Of a stretch of 58,459 nucleotides of DNA, positions 26,927-37,141 are shown piece after piece. The stretch spans positions 1-58,459 of the forward strand of contig JAGBSX010000034.1 of NCBI GenBank assembly GCA_017631635.1, in the 5' to 3' direction. Below the pieces are notes generated by a model, which had not been told where the DNA came from, did no database searches, and saw only the letters and a program-made list of their open reading frames with translations. The translations under genes and the position numbers were made by a program. How positions within the stretch are numbered: position 1 is the first letter of the stretch; the number at the start of each line of letters is the position of its first letter. This DNA is from Clostridia bacterium. Its GTDB lineage: Bacteria; Bacillota; Clostridia; Christensenellales; RUG350.

Positions 26927-26955
26927 TTGACAAAATTACTATATCATAGTAAGAT
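26927..26955 (+). promoter_or_regulatory. leuS promoter
   Basis: TTGACA (26927-26932), 17 bases, TAAGAT (26950-26955). The leader is about 35-40 bases, too short for the T-box riboswitch often found before leuS in Bacillota. Confidence 0.65.
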
Positions 26956-26997
26956 TATCTAGAAATAACATCAATTACTACAAGAAGGCAAATAATT

Positions 26998-29418
26998 ATG
27001 GATTATATCGCAATTGAGAAAAAGTGGCAAGACAAGTGGCAACGTGACGACGTATACAAGTTTGACAAGACCAAAGTAGGCAAAAAGAAGTACGTAATGG
27101 AGATGTTCTCATATCCATCAGGCGCGAAACTACACGCAGGACATTGGTTTAACTTCGGACCTAGCGATTCGTACGCTAGGTTTAAGGCTATGCAAGGCTA
27201 CAACGTATTTGAGCCTATGGGATTTGATGCGTTTGGCTTGCCTGCTGAGAATTACGCTATCAAGACTGGTATACACCCAGAGGACAGCACCTTGAAAAAT
27301 ATAGACACCATGGAGCGTCAACTCAAGGCTATGGGCGCTATGTTCAACTGGGATGCAGAGGTCGTGACCTGTATGCCAGACTACTACAAGTGGACACAAT
27401 GGATGTTTGTCCAACTATATAAAGCAGGACTCGCTTATCGCAAGGAGGCCCCTGTCAACTGGTGTCCATCTTGCGCTACCGTGCTAGCCAACGAGCAAGT
27501 AGTAGACGGTGCTTGCGAGAGATGTAATAGCACAGTCGTTCGCAAGAACTTGACACAATGGTTCTTCAAGATAACTGATTATGCCGAAGAATTGCTCAAC
27601 TGCCTAGACGACCTAGACTGGCCAGAAAAGACCAAACTAATGCAAAAGAACTGGATAGGAAAGTCTACCGGTGCAGAGGTAGAGTTCACTCTCGACAACG
27701 GCAAGACCTTTAGAGTATTTACCACCCGTGCAGACACACTATACGGAGTGTCCTACGTGGTACTAGCCCCAGAGCATCCTCTAGTAGACGAGATTACCAC
27801 CCCTGATAGACAGGCAGATATAGATGCTTATCGCGATATGGTGAGCAAGGTCAACGAGATAGAGAGATTGTCCTCCACTAGAGAGAAGACGGGCGCATTT
27901 ACAGGCGCTTATGCTATCAACCCTATCAATGGCAAAAAGGTGCAAGTATGGGTGGCTGATTACGTGCTATACTCATACGGCACGGGTGCAGTTATGGGCG
28001 TGCCTAGTCACGACGAGAGAGATTTTGCATTTGCCAACAAGTACGGTATGGATATCACTAGAGTCGTCAAAGGTGGCGAGGGTGTAGACGACACTCTACC
28101 ATTTGTCGAAGAGGGATACGCTATCAACTGTGATGAATTTGACGGTCTACCTACTAGCGAGGCGAAGAAGGGTATCGTAGAGAAACTAGCGAGTATCGGC
28201 AAAGGTAAATTTGTCACCAACTATAGACTACGTGACTGGCTAGTATCACGCCAGAGATATTGGGGTGCTCCTATCCCTGTGGTATATTGCGACAAGTGTG
28301 GTACAGTAGTAGTCCCAGAGGAACAACTACCAGTACTACTTCCTAGAGACGTTGACTTCAAGCCTGACGGCAAGTCACCTCTACGCAAGCACGAGGGATT
28401 CATGAATACTACTTGTCCACATTGTGGTGGACCTGCTACTCGCGAGGCAGACACGCTAGACACCTTCGTATGTTCGTCGTGGTATTTCCTTCGCTATCCT
28501 GACAACAAAAATCAGGACAAGCCATTTGATAGCGAGTGGATCAATCAGATGCTACCAGTAGACAAGTATATCGGAGGTGCAGAGCATGCTTGTATGCACC
28601 TACTATACGCTAGATTTTTTGTCAAGGCGCTACGCGATATGGGATATCTCAACTTTGACGAGCCATTTAAGTCTCTAGTACACCAAGGTATCATACTAGG
28701 ACCAGACGGTCAAAAGATGAGCAAGTCTCGAGGCAACGTAGTTAGTCCAGACTCATACATAGACAAGTACGGCGCAGATGCGTTTAGGATGTATCTAATG
28801 TTTGGATTTAGTTATACCACGGGTGGCCCTTGGAGCGACGACGGTATCAGGAGCATAGCCAAATATCTAGACCGTGTAGAGAGACTAGTACTAGGATATA
28901 TCGACAAGACCGAGAGTAGTGACGATATAGGAGAGGAGGAGAAGAACCTCAACTATATACTAAATACCACTATCAAGAAGGTCACCGAGGATATGGAGGC
29001 ATTTAGTTTCAATACTGCTATCGCTAGACTTATGGAGTTGACCAACGCTATCTACCTCTACAAGGGTACTAACGTCAACTTTATCAAGGACGTACTAGAC
29101 AAGATGGTGAGACTACTAGCGCCTATCACTCCTCACTTTAGCGAAGAACTAAATATGTTGATGGGCAAGCCTTATCCTATCATCAAGAGAGAGTACCCAC
29201 TAGTAGACGAGAGCGCTCTAGTGAAGAACGAGGTGGAGATCGCTATCCAAATCAATAGCAAGATAAAAGGTCGTATTATGATACCTACCGACAAGTCTGG
29301 CAAAGACCTAGAGGAGTATATAATCGCCTTGCCAGAGGTAGTAGCACTCATAGGAGGCGCTACCGTACGTAAGATAATAGTAGTGCCAGGCAGATTGGCA
29401 AATATCATAGTAGGATAA
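26998..29418 (+). CDS. leuS: Leucyl-tRNA synthetase
   Basis: Charges tRNA-Leu. At 806 residues it is the full bacterial length. The class I signatures are present: the HIGH-type motif HAGH in [13 protein letters not shown] and KMSKS in [12 protein letters not shown]. The inserted editing (CP1) domain spans roughly 225-420 ([29 protein letters not shown]). Two zinc-like CxxC pairs (CPSCATV..CERCNS; CPHCG) are visible. A weak AAGAAGG ribosome site precedes the ATG. A small membrane-protein gene follows after 12 bases. Confidence 0.98.
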   Translation: MDYIAIEKKWQDKWQRDDVYKFDKTKVGKKKYVMEMFSYPSGAKLHAGHWFNFGPSDSYARFKAMQGYNVFEPMGFDAFGLPAENYAIKTGIHPEDSTLKNIDTMERQLKAMGAMFNWDAEVVTCMPDYYKWTQWMFVQLYKAGLAYRKEAPVNWCPSCATVLANEQVVDGACERCNSTVVRKNLTQWFFKITDYAEELLNCLDDLDWPEKTKLMQKNWIGKSTGAEVEFTLDNGKTFRVFTTRADTLYGVSYVVLAPEHPLVDEITTPDRQADIDAYRDMVSKVNEIERLSSTREKTGAFTGAYAINPINGKKVQVWVADYVLYSYGTGAVMGVPSHDERDFAFANKYGMDITRVVKGGEGVDDTLPFVEEGYAINCDEFDGLPTSEAKKGIVEKLASIGKGKFVTNYRLRDWLVSRQRYWGAPIPVVYCDKCGTVVVPEEQLPVLLPRDVDFKPDGKSPLRKHEGFMNTTCPHCGGPATREADTLDTFVCSSWYFLRYPDNKNQDKPFDSEWINQMLPVDKYIGGAEHACMHLLYARFFVKALRDMGYLNFDEPFKSLVHQGIILGPDGQKMSKSRGNVVSPDSYIDKYGADAFRMYLMFGFSYTTGGPWSDDGIRSIAKYLDRVERLVLGYIDKTESSDDIGEEEKNLNYILNTTIKKVTEDMEAFSFNTAIARLMELTNAIYLYKGTNVNFIKDVLDKMVRLLAPITPHFSEELNMLMGKPYPIIKREYPLVDESALVKNEVEIAIQINSKIKGRIMIPTDKSGKDLEEYIIALPEVVALIGGATVRKIIVVPGRLANIIVG

Positions 29419-29430
29419 AGGGACGGATAT

Positions 29431-29991
29431 ATGGCAAACAACAAAAAAGGTGTATTGAGTACGATAGTCGGGGCGGTGATAGCCGTCGTGACTTTTGTGC
29501 TGGTGGTCGCCAAGTTTGTCATGAATAAATTGGTCAAAGGCATAGTATTCTTTGGACTAGAGATACCGTTGATATATATATTGTACGGCGCTCTACTCAA
29601 GGCTATATTTGGATTTGACGTAGGTGCAGGGGATATCAATGCTACGCTATACACGTGGGGATTTTACGTGAGTATAGCCCTAGCAGTGGTGGTGACCATT
29701 AGACACATCATCACCCCTGACCAAGCCAAAGTTAGATACGTAGCCAAGCATACCCAAGAGGACAAGCCCAAGAAGAAAGGTTGGTCTATATTCAAAAAAC
29801 CTACCCCACAAGCCACAGCCTCTGTTCCTACACAATATTCTCCAGCACCTAGGTACGTAGAGCCACCTAGAGTACGCACTCAACCCTTGGTATACCGTAG
29901 CAAGGTGAATCCCGAACTACTCATTTACGAATATCCAGATAGATACGACGTATACCGTGACGGCAGATTGCACGCGATAGAATACAAATAA
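29431..29991 (+). CDS. Small membrane protein of unknown function
   Basis: Not recognised. It has 186 residues and three hydrophobic segments within 1-95 (LSTIVGAVIAVVTFVLVVAKFV; IVFFGLEIPLIYILYGALL; WGFYVSIALAVVVTIR). A Lys-rich, then Pro/Gln/Thr-rich linker follows, and a short C-terminal block with many tyrosines (VYRSKVNPELLIYEYPDRYDVY). The tail is probably cytoplasmic. GGGACGG precedes the ATG. It follows leuS and ends at a terminator. No function can be inferred. Confidence 0.75.
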   Translation: MANNKKGVLSTIVGAVIAVVTFVLVVAKFVMNKLVKGIVFFGLEIPLIYILYGALLKAIFGFDVGAGDINATLYTWGFYVSIALAVVVTIRHIITPDQAKVRYVAKHTQEDKPKKKGWSIFKKPTPQATASVPTQYSPAPRYVEPPRVRTQPLVYRSKVNPELLIYEYPDRYDVYRDGRLHAIEYK

Positions 29992-29998
29992 GAAGTAT

Positions 29999-30027
29999 AT
30001 CACACCCTGGAGGGTGTGATTTTTTTT
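29999..30027 (+). terminator. Terminator after leuS operon
   Basis: A 9-base stem (ATCACACCC / GGGTGTGAT) with loop TGGA, followed by seven further T. Confidence 0.92.
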
Positions 30028-30165
30028 GTAAAGATATCAAAATACCCTTGCATATATATAGTGGCTGTGTTAAAATGTTCGTAGTATCGAAAATTTATAT
30101 AATTGTATCGTTATTTACAATGATTATACTTGCGACAAGTGGTACAATATAAAAAGGAGATAGTT

Positions 30166-31890
30166 ATGATATACGAGATATTACCTAGTGAGCACAATAC
30201 GCGCGCTATCAACGAGGCAATAGCCAAGGCGCAAGCAGGAGATACCGTCAAACTAATAGATGCAGACTACTATATAGACCTAGAGACTGCCTACGTGGGA
30301 GACGTGTACCCCTCCAACAACGACGGTGGAGTACGCACCGTACCTATATATATCAAAGACAAACACGGCATCACCATAGACGGTGGTGGTGCAAAACTAA
30401 TATTTAGTGGCAAGATATCCCCTATCGTAGTGGATAACTGTAGTGACTTTGTGATGAAGAACTTCACTATAGACTTTGTAGAGCCACAAGTACACCAAGG
30501 TACTGTCATAGAGTCAAACGAAGAGTATATAGAGTTTGAGATAGACCCTACAAATTACCCTTATCGTGTAGAGGGCAAGGACGTGTATTGGCAAGTAGGA
30601 GACGTAGAGATACCTAGCAATAGTATCTATATATTTGACTACGACAACGACAGCGAGACAGGTCGTAGAAATTATATAATGGCACACTTTGCCATAGGCA
30701 AATACGCCGACGAGCACGTAGATAGCGAGTGGAGTGTCACCAATGCTGGCACTAAATTCCCTAGATATCTACTAGTAGACGCAGAGGAGAAGACTCACGG
30801 TATACTTCGTCTAAATTATCGACCAAATTCTTCTACCTTGTTCTATCCCAAGGGCTCTAGGATACTATTTCACCTCACCGAGGGAGATAGGCTAAACGAC
30901 ACAGTATTTACCAAGGATTGCCAAAACGTACTCTACGAGGATATAATTATTCGCCGTGGTCCTACTATGGGATTTATCACCCAACTCACCCGTGATATGA
31001 CTCTCAGAGGTTGTAGGATAGAGCCTGATAGAGATAGGGGAGACCTACTCACCACTACTGCAGATAGCGTGATGTTTGTAGACGCTATGGGAGATATACT
31101 CATAGACAAGTGTTATATATCTTGCTCACTAGACGACGGACTAAACGTGCACTCTACGTATCTGGGTGTCAACAAGGTGGAGGGCAACCGTCTACTTCTC
31201 AATATTGAGCACAAGCAACAAAAGGGCTACAACCCTATGGTAGTAGGACACAAAGTAGCATTTCTCAATACCTCAAACCTTAGGTTGATAGAGGGCGAAT
31301 ACTACGTCACCTCCTCTAAACTCCTAGAGGACAAATTTCATATAGAAGTCACCCTGTCTAGCGTACCAGAGGGTATAGATGAGCATTACAATATAGTCAA
31401 TATGACTACCCAACCAAATATAACTGTGCAAGATACCGAATATTACCGTTCGACTTGTATCCTCATAGCCACGGCAGGCAAATCGATATTTAGGAGAAAC
31501 AAGGTACATACCATAGGAGACGCTATTCACGTGGTAGACGAGCCAGGCAAATGGCACGAGGCAGGACTAACTAGAGACTGTACTATCGAAGACAATGAGT
31601 TTTATCGTTGTGGAGAGTGGTCTGACGGCTACCTCCTCAGAGTAGTAGAACGCCATATTGAGAGAGACCTAGCAGTAGCCGAAGACTTCGTGCATAAAAA
31701 TATCGTCTTTAGAAACAACAAGATAGTAGGCAGAAATCCCAAGATATTCCACGCGTGTTCGGTAGACGGACTAGTCATAGAAGGCAATACTTTCGTGAGA
31801 GATAGACAGAGCAAATTTAGAGACTCCGTGCCATACGTATTCGTTGACTGCAAAGACGTCAAGATGAGTGGCAATAGTTTTGAATTTTGA
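30166..31890 (+). CDS. Right-handed beta-helix glycosidase, GH110 alpha-1,3-galactosidase-like
   Basis: Probably removes terminal alpha-galactosyl groups. The protein has 574 residues from the ATG at 30166, which has AAGGAG; an in-frame GTG at 30130 is rejected. It is a single parallel beta-helix: an N-terminal cap (NTRAINEAIAKAQAGDTVKL), many helix turns (ITIDGGGAKLIFSG; FVMKNFTIDF), and the block TTADSVMFVDAMGD ... CSLDDGLNVHSTYLG, which resembles the acidic active-site region of GH110. No signal peptide is seen, so the substrate must be imported first, unlike the secreted Bacteroides enzymes. The family call is by recalled resemblance; a related beta-helix family is possible. Confidence 0.75.
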   Translation: MIYEILPSEHNTRAINEAIAKAQAGDTVKLIDADYYIDLETAYVGDVYPSNNDGGVRTVPIYIKDKHGITIDGGGAKLIFSGKISPIVVDNCSDFVMKNFTIDFVEPQVHQGTVIESNEEYIEFEIDPTNYPYRVEGKDVYWQVGDVEIPSNSIYIFDYDNDSETGRRNYIMAHFAIGKYADEHVDSEWSVTNAGTKFPRYLLVDAEEKTHGILRLNYRPNSSTLFYPKGSRILFHLTEGDRLNDTVFTKDCQNVLYEDIIIRRGPTMGFITQLTRDMTLRGCRIEPDRDRGDLLTTTADSVMFVDAMGDILIDKCYISCSLDDGLNVHSTYLGVNKVEGNRLLLNIEHKQQKGYNPMVVGHKVAFLNTSNLRLIEGEYYVTSSKLLEDKFHIEVTLSSVPEGIDEHYNIVNMTTQPNITVQDTEYYRSTCILIATAGKSIFRRNKVHTIGDAIHVVDEPGKWHEAGLTRDCTIEDNEFYRCGEWSDGYLLRVVERHIERDLAVAEDFVHKNIVFRNNKIVGRNPKIFHACSVDGLVIEGNTFVRDRQSKFRDSVPYVFVDCKDVKMSGNSFEF

Positions 31891-31911
31891 TAAAAACTAA
31901 ATAATTATAAG

Positions 31912-31942
31912 TACCCACTACCTAGATAGTGGGTATTTTTTT
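31912..31942 (+). terminator. Terminator after beta-helix gene
   Basis: A 9-base perfect stem (TACCCACTA / TAGTGGGTA) with loop CCTAGA and seven T. Confidence 0.92.
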
Positions 31943-32015
31943 GTAGGCAATCACATATTCAGTCAAAGTCAAGACAATAACAAAAATAAAATTTTTGTAA
32001 ATATATGTAAAATAA

Positions 32016-32044
32016 TTGACAAAGAGATATATAAGAAATATAAT
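32016..32044 (+). promoter_or_regulatory. Promoter of the polyamine regulator / pot operon
   Basis: TTGACA (32016-32021), 17 bases, TATAAT (32039-32044), a consensus promoter. The leader is about 125 bases before the ATG at 32178. Confidence 0.88.
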
Positions 32045-32048
32045 GTTT

Positions 32049-32083
32049 ACATAAAATAAACTTTATGTTTAGCAAAACTAAAC
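32049..32083. promoter_or_regulatory. Inverted repeats at the start of the pot operon leader
   Basis: ACATAAA-N6-TTTATGT (32049-32068) lies on the predicted start point. The overlapping GTTTAG-N5-CTAAAC (32067-32083) is followed by five T. The first is a plausible operator for the XRE-cupin repressor; the second could be a weak attenuator. Confidence 0.5.
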
Positions 32084-32177
32084 TTTTTAACGAGAAATCC
32101 TATTTTTTACCAAAATATTTCTAAGCCAAAGCGAGTATTTTTGTGAGGTGGGGTTTTTTGATTTGAAGGGAGATATT

Positions 32178-32711
32178 ATGCAGATAGGCAATCGTATCAG
32201 GATAATGCGACAGCGCTGTGGACTGACGCAAGAAGAATTGGCCGACAGGTGCGAACTCACCAAGGGGTATATATCCCAACTAGAGAGTGACACCTCATCT
32301 CCGTCTATAGCGACTCTCAGCGATATACTAGAGGCTCTAGGGACGACTCCTGCAGAGTTCTTCAAGGAGGAGCAGGAGGAGAAGGTAGTATTTACCGAGG
32401 CAGATTACTTTGAGAAAGAGTCCGACACGGGTACAATCACTTGGCTAGTACCAAATGCCCAAAAGAACGAAATGGAGCCTATCATAGCGCGTATACCACC
32501 TCATACCTCCACTACCGTAGATATGCCTCACGAGGGAGAGGAGTTTGGCTACGTGATGAGTGGTAGCGTGATAGTGCATATAGGCAACAAGTCCTATCGG
32601 TGCAAAGAAAAGGGGACTTTTTATATAGTTAGCAACAAACCTCATTATATAGAGAACAAATACGATAAACCAGCCAAAGTGATATGGGTAGCAAGCCCAC
32701 CTACTTTTTAG
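32178..32711 (+). CDS. XRE-cupin transcriptional regulator (PuuR-like) of the polyamine operon
   Basis: A 177-residue regulator. An N-terminal HTH (TQEELADRCELTKGYISQLESD) is joined to a C-terminal cupin (HEGEEFGYVMSGSVIVHIGNKSYRCKEKG) that typically binds a small effector, here probably a polyamine. The ATG at 32178 has AAGGGAG; an in-frame GTG at 32148 is rejected. potA follows after 9 bases, so the regulator heads the operon it probably controls, a common Bacillota arrangement. Inverted repeats at the promoter are candidate binding sites. Confidence 0.93.
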   Translation: MQIGNRIRIMRQRCGLTQEELADRCELTKGYISQLESDTSSPSIATLSDILEALGTTPAEFFKEEQEEKVVFTEADYFEKESDTGTITWLVPNAQKNEMEPIIARIPPHTSTTVDMPHEGEEFGYVMSGSVIVHIGNKSYRCKEKGTFYIVSNKPHYIENKYDKPAKVIWVASPPTF

Positions 32712-32720
32712 GAGAGAGAT

Positions 32721-34172
32721 ATGTCTAATAACGTAAACATCATAGAAATCAAGAACGTAGTCAAAGATTATGACGGCAAGACTGTCGTAGAGAACCTCAA
32801 TCTCAAGATTAAGAAAGGCGAATTCGTCACTCTACTAGGACCTAGTGGTTGTGGCAAGACTACCACTTTGCGTATGATAGCAGGATTTGAAAAACCTACT
32901 AGTGGACAAGTATTTATAGACGGAGTGGACGTCACGGATATCCCTCCACACCTTCGTCCTGTCAACACGGTATTCCAAAAGTACGCGCTATTTCCACACC
33001 TCAACGTATTTAAGAATATAGCCTTTGGACTACAACTCAAGATGATACCAGACGGTACGGAGAAGGTAGGCAAAGACGGTAAGGTATACGAGGGACTACG
33101 ACGATTGACCAAACAAGAGATAGAGGAGAAGGTCAACCGTGCGCTCAAGATGGTAGACCTAGAGGACTACGGATACAGAGACGTCACCTCGCTATCTGGT
33201 GGTCAACAGCAACGTGTGGCTATCGCTAGAGCGCTAGTCAACGAACCCGAGGTGCTACTACTAGACGAGCCACTAGGCGCGCTAGACCTCAAGATGCGCA
33301 AAGATATGCAGATAGAACTAATGAACATGCACAAGAAATTGGGCATTACTTTCGTATACGTCACTCACGACCAGGAGGAGGCCCTCACTATGAGTGACAC
33401 TATCGTAGTCATGCGAAAGGGAGAGATACAGCAAATCGGCACTCCCAAGAAGGTGTACGACGAGCCTGCCAACGCATTTGTCGCAGACTTCATAGGCGAA
33501 TCAAATATATTTAGTGGAGTTATGCTAGAGGACTACAAGGTTATGTTTGCATCACAGACCTTTGAGTGCGTGGACAAGGGCTTTAAGCAAAATGAGCCTA
33601 TCGACGTTATCATACGTCCAGAGGATATCTATATACTAGACGCAGACAATCCTAGCGCTATGTTCAAGGGAGTGGTTGATTCGTGCGTATTCAAGGGCGA
33701 CCATTACCAAATCATACTCATCACCGAGGGCAACGAGATGCTCATACACGACAACGTAGAGTGTGAGATAGGACAAGAGGTAGGTGGCTACGTCAAGCCG
33801 TTTGACCTACACATTATGCACAAGTCCCGTATAATCAACGAGATAGAGACGCAGATGTGGGACAAGGGTATAGTGGAGATATGTGGAGGCAGATTCCCTT
33901 GCGATAGCGAACTACCAGAGAATACTCCTGTCAAAGTGTCCGTAGAGTTTAAGGACGTAGAGGTATGCGACGACGAAGAGGACGGAGAGATAGGTGGCGA
34001 AGTAGTCAACACTATATACAAGGGTAGTTATTATCAATGCGTGATTAGGACTGATAGCAACTACGACTTCTTCGTAGATACCCAAGACGAGTGGCTCAAG
34101 GGAGACAGAGTAGGTATCAATATACCCAAAGACAAGATTAAGATAACACCTATCGTAGCAGAGGAGGAGTAA
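32721..34172 (+). CDS. potA: Spermidine/putrescine ABC transporter ATP-binding protein, extended
   Basis: The ATPase of polyamine import. Walker A GPSGCGKT, signature LSGGQQQR, Walker [12 protein letters not shown] and the H-loop THDQEEAL are all intact. At 483 residues it is about 100 longer than the usual 350-380. About 25 extra residues ([19 protein letters not shown]) follow FGLQLK within the helical subdomain. The C terminus has two TOBE-like repeats instead of one ([15 protein letters not shown] and [15 protein letters not shown]). AGGAGAG precedes the ATG. It is cytoplasmic, pairing with PotB and PotC. Confidence 0.96.
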   Translation: MSNNVNIIEIKNVVKDYDGKTVVENLNLKIKKGEFVTLLGPSGCGKTTTLRMIAGFEKPTSGQVFIDGVDVTDIPPHLRPVNTVFQKYALFPHLNVFKNIAFGLQLKMIPDGTEKVGKDGKVYEGLRRLTKQEIEEKVNRALKMVDLEDYGYRDVTSLSGGQQQRVAIARALVNEPEVLLLDEPLGALDLKMRKDMQIELMNMHKKLGITFVYVTHDQEEALTMSDTIVVMRKGEIQQIGTPKKVYDEPANAFVADFIGESNIFSGVMLEDYKVMFASQTFECVDKGFKQNEPIDVIIRPEDIYILDADNPSAMFKGVVDSCVFKGDHYQIILITEGNEMLIHDNVECEIGQEVGGYVKPFDLHIMHKSRIINEIETQMWDKGIVEICGGRFPCDSELPENTPVKVSVEFKDVEVCDDEEDGEIGGEVVNTIYKGSYYQCVIRTDSNYDFFVDTQDEWLKGDRVGINIPKDKIKITPIVAEEE

Positions 34173-34173
34173 G

Positions 34174-34956
34174 ATGAAGAAACTCACTCTCTCACGCAAG
34201 GTATTTTCGTACCCTTATATATTATTTATGCTATTGTTCGTGGTGACACCTCTGGTGCTCATACTAGTCAATGCATTTATAGTAGACGGCAAGATTGACT
34301 TTTCCAACTTTGTCGATTATTTTGGCAACCCTGCCAATATGAACGTACTCACACTATCTATCGAGGTGGGAGTCATCACCACGCTACTATGCTTGCTCAT
34401 AGGCTATCCTACTGCCTATCTACTATCCAAGATGAACGCAGGCAAACTACTAGTGCTTATATTTATAATGCCTATGTGGGTCAACTTTTTGCTACGCACC
34501 CTCGCTACCAAGACGATATTTGAGGCGCTAGGAGTGCAACTAGGTATAGGCACGGTTATCGCAGGTATGGTGTACAACTATCTACCTATGATGATACTAC
34601 CTCTACACACTACCATTAGTGGTATAGACAAGAGTTATATCGAGGCGGCAGGAGACCTAGGTGCTAGTCCACTACGAGTATTCACTAGAGTAGTAGTACC
34701 TATGTCTATGACGGGTATCATATCTGGTATCACTATGGTATTTATACCTACCATATCCACCTTCGCTATATCTCAACTACTCAGCAATAGTTCTATATAC
34801 CTATTTGGTGATTCTATCCAACTCAAATTTGACCAAGGTATGTACGGAGTAGGTAGCGTAATGAGTATAGTTATGCTAGTGCTGGTGCTACTTAGCAATT
34901 TTATCATCAACAAGGTGTCTGGTAGAGACAACCAAAATAGGAGCACGCTATTATGA
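34174..34956 (+). CDS. potB: Spermidine/putrescine ABC transporter permease
   Basis: A membrane permease of 260 residues with six hydrophobic segments. The ABC coupling (EAA) loop reads YIEAAGDLGASPLRVFTRVVVP. GGAGGAG lies in the end of potA. It overlaps potC by four bases (ATGA). It forms a heterodimer with PotC. Confidence 0.95.
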   Translation: MKKLTLSRKVFSYPYILFMLLFVVTPLVLILVNAFIVDGKIDFSNFVDYFGNPANMNVLTLSIEVGVITTLLCLLIGYPTAYLLSKMNAGKLLVLIFIMPMWVNFLLRTLATKTIFEALGVQLGIGTVIAGMVYNYLPMMILPLHTTISGIDKSYIEAAGDLGASPLRVFTRVVVPMSMTGIISGITMVFIPTISTFAISQLLSNSSIYLFGDSIQLKFDQGMYGVGSVMSIVMLVLVLLSNFIINKVSGRDNQNRSTLL

Positions 34957-35756
34957 AGAAAGCATTTAGTTCGATATTTTTATTTGTAGTAGCAGCGTTT
35001 TTGTACGCACCTATAGTGCTAGTCATAGTGTATTCTTTTTCGGGTAATTCCAACTTTACCTTTACCGACGGTATCAACTTTGACGCGTACTTGTCTATAT
35101 TTACCTCAGACAAGACTCCAAAACTACTAGAGGCTCTACGCAACACTATGCTGATAGCCGTCATATCTTCCGTCATATCTACGATACTAGGTACGGTGTC
35201 AGCCATAGGTATATATTACCTAAACAAACGCAGTCGTAGAGTAGTGGAGAGCATCAATCAACTCCCTATGATAAATAGTGAGATGGTCATGGCAGTATCG
35301 CTCATGATATTTTTCGTGACCTTCACTTTCCCAGAGGGATATTTGAGATTGATAATAGCGCACGTTAGTTTTTGCACGCCATACGTAGTACTATCCGTTA
35401 TGCCAAAACTAGAGCAAATGGACCCCAATATCTACGAGGCGGCGCTAGACCTAGGCGCAGGGCCCGTGAGGGCTATGACCACCGTAGTAGTACCTATACT
35501 CACTCCTGGTATTATATCGGGATTTGTGATGGCGTTCACTATATCGATGGACGACTTCATCATCACGGAGATTAACAAAGGCGCTACCACGGGCATAGAG
35601 ACTCTATCCACCTATATATACCATGATGCGAGAGTGCAAGGACTAGAGCCATTTTGGTTTGCAGTATTCTCCATTATATTCGTAGTGGTGCTAGCGATAC
35701 TACTATTTGTCAACTTGCACAAGGTACGCAAGGAGCAAGAGGAGGTCAAGGTATGA
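34953..35756 (+). CDS. potC: Spermidine/putrescine ABC transporter permease
   Basis: The second permease, 267 residues with six hydrophobic segments. The EAA loop is YEAALDLGAGPVRAMTTVVVP. It begins within the potB stop and overlaps the potD start by four bases (ATGA). The C terminus is short and basic, on the cytoplasmic side. Confidence 0.95.
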   Translation: MKKAFSSIFLFVVAAFLYAPIVLVIVYSFSGNSNFTFTDGINFDAYLSIFTSDKTPKLLEALRNTMLIAVISSVISTILGTVSAIGIYYLNKRSRRVVESINQLPMINSEMVMAVSLMIFFVTFTFPEGYLRLIIAHVSFCTPYVVLSVMPKLEQMDPNIYEAALDLGAGPVRAMTTVVVPILTPGIISGFVMAFTISMDDFIITEINKGATTGIETLSTYIYHDARVQGLEPFWFAVFSIIFVVVLAILLFVNLHKVRKEQEEVKV

Positions 35757-37129
35757 GCAAACTAAAGGTAATATTAGCCTCTGTACTCATACTAGCCTTC
35801 ATAGCAGGTATGATAGTGCTAGGTATCAAAGACCCTACGGACGAATATCTAGTAGTGTACAATTGTGAGGAGTATATAGAGCCATCTACGATAGATGCAT
35901 TTGAGGAGTATTATGAGGAGGTCACGGGCAGTAGTATCACGGTGAGATACTCTACCTACGACACCAACGAGACTATGCTCACCAAGGTACGCAACGGCGA
36001 CGCTCGTATAGACGTATGCGTAGGCTCGGAGTATGCAATTGAGCGTATGCTCAAACTAGACCTACTATACTCTATAGCAGAGGTAGAGACTCTATCTAGC
36101 CACGCCATATCCAATTCGGCGCTAGTCAATCCCTACGTAGACGGCAAGATAGCCGAACTATTTGGAGACGTAGAGGGAGAGAATATGAGAGATTATTTCG
36201 TACCATATATGTACGGTACTCTAGGTATCCTCTACAACAACGAAGTAGTCACGGAGGAGGATTTGCAGACAGGTTGGGGGCTTATGCTCAACGAGGGAGG
36301 CAATCCTCTACTAGAGGGTATGATACTCATGAAAGATAGCGTGAGAGACTCCTATGCTGCAGCCATATGCTACGCATACCAAAACGATATGATACCTGGT
36401 GAGTATGATGGTTATAGTGTAGGTCAACTCATTAGTTGTAGCGACGACGCGCTACTAGCAGTAGCCGAGAGCGTGCTAAATAGTCAACGCCCTCATCTCA
36501 AGGGATACGAGGTAGACTTTGGCAAAGACGATATGATAGCCTCTAGGGCATACGTATGTCTAGCATGGAGTGGAGACGCTATGTACGCCATAGACGAAGA
36601 TCCAGATGGCAAACTATCTTATTTCGTACCAGAACTAGACGGCGAGGCGCTAGGCAACGTGTGGTTTGACGGTTGGGTAATCCCCAAGACTGCAGACAAC
36701 CTACGAGGTGCTAGTATGTGGGTAGACTTCATGTGTAGAGAGGATATCACTATGGCAAATATGCTATCGGTAGGATATACCTCTGCCATAGACCCTGATA
36801 TTCTTCGCCTTGACGAAGATTGCAGACAAATGCTAGTAGATTATATCTACGAGTACGAGATACTAGACGAAGATGCTAGTGATGAGGAGATAGATGAGTT
36901 TATCGAATTGTTTTTTGACGATACGGTGAGATATCCTGAGACCTCGGCGCTACTAGGAGTTATGCAAGACTACAAAAACGTAGACAGCGCAGTATCTATG
37001 TGGGAGAGAGTCAAAGCCGAGACTATAGATTTGATACCCGCGATACTCATAGGACTAGGAGCATTGGGAGTGGTAGCATTGATAGTGTGCCTCGCTACTC
37101 TGCCCAAGAGATATCGACTCAAGAAATAA
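35753..37129 (+). CDS. potD: Spermidine/putrescine-binding protein with N- and C-terminal membrane anchors
   Basis: The polyamine-binding component, 458 residues from the ATG overlapping potC; an in-frame start at 35654 lies inside potC. The binding-protein fold begins with LVVYNCEEYI, where most homologues have YNW, and continues through the typical TYDTNETML and TLGILYNNEVV blocks. The N-terminal hydrophobic segment has no lipobox cysteine. The C terminus carries a second hydrophobic helix (AILIGLGALGVVALIVCLATL) followed by a basic KRYRLKK. The protein is therefore probably tethered at both ends rather than lipidated. Confidence 0.92.
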   Translation: MSKLKVILASVLILAFIAGMIVLGIKDPTDEYLVVYNCEEYIEPSTIDAFEEYYEEVTGSSITVRYSTYDTNETMLTKVRNGDARIDVCVGSEYAIERMLKLDLLYSIAEVETLSSHAISNSALVNPYVDGKIAELFGDVEGENMRDYFVPYMYGTLGILYNNEVVTEEDLQTGWGLMLNEGGNPLLEGMILMKDSVRDSYAAAICYAYQNDMIPGEYDGYSVGQLISCSDDALLAVAESVLNSQRPHLKGYEVDFGKDDMIASRAYVCLAWSGDAMYAIDEDPDGKLSYFVPELDGEALGNVWFDGWVIPKTADNLRGASMWVDFMCREDITMANMLSVGYTSAIDPDILRLDEDCRQMLVDYIYEYEILDEDASDEEIDEFIELFFDDTVRYPETSALLGVMQDYKNVDSAVSMWERVKAETIDLIPAILIGLGALGVVALIVCLATLPKRYRLKK

Positions 37130-37141
37130 TATCACACAAAT

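Noticed and set aside
26889-26997. T-box riboswitch before leuS
   Set aside because: The leader is only about 40 bases and has no T-box sequence or specifier hairpin.
33060-33130. Frameshift or intein in potA
   Set aside because: The insertion is short, in frame and codon usage is native, consistent with a family variant loop.
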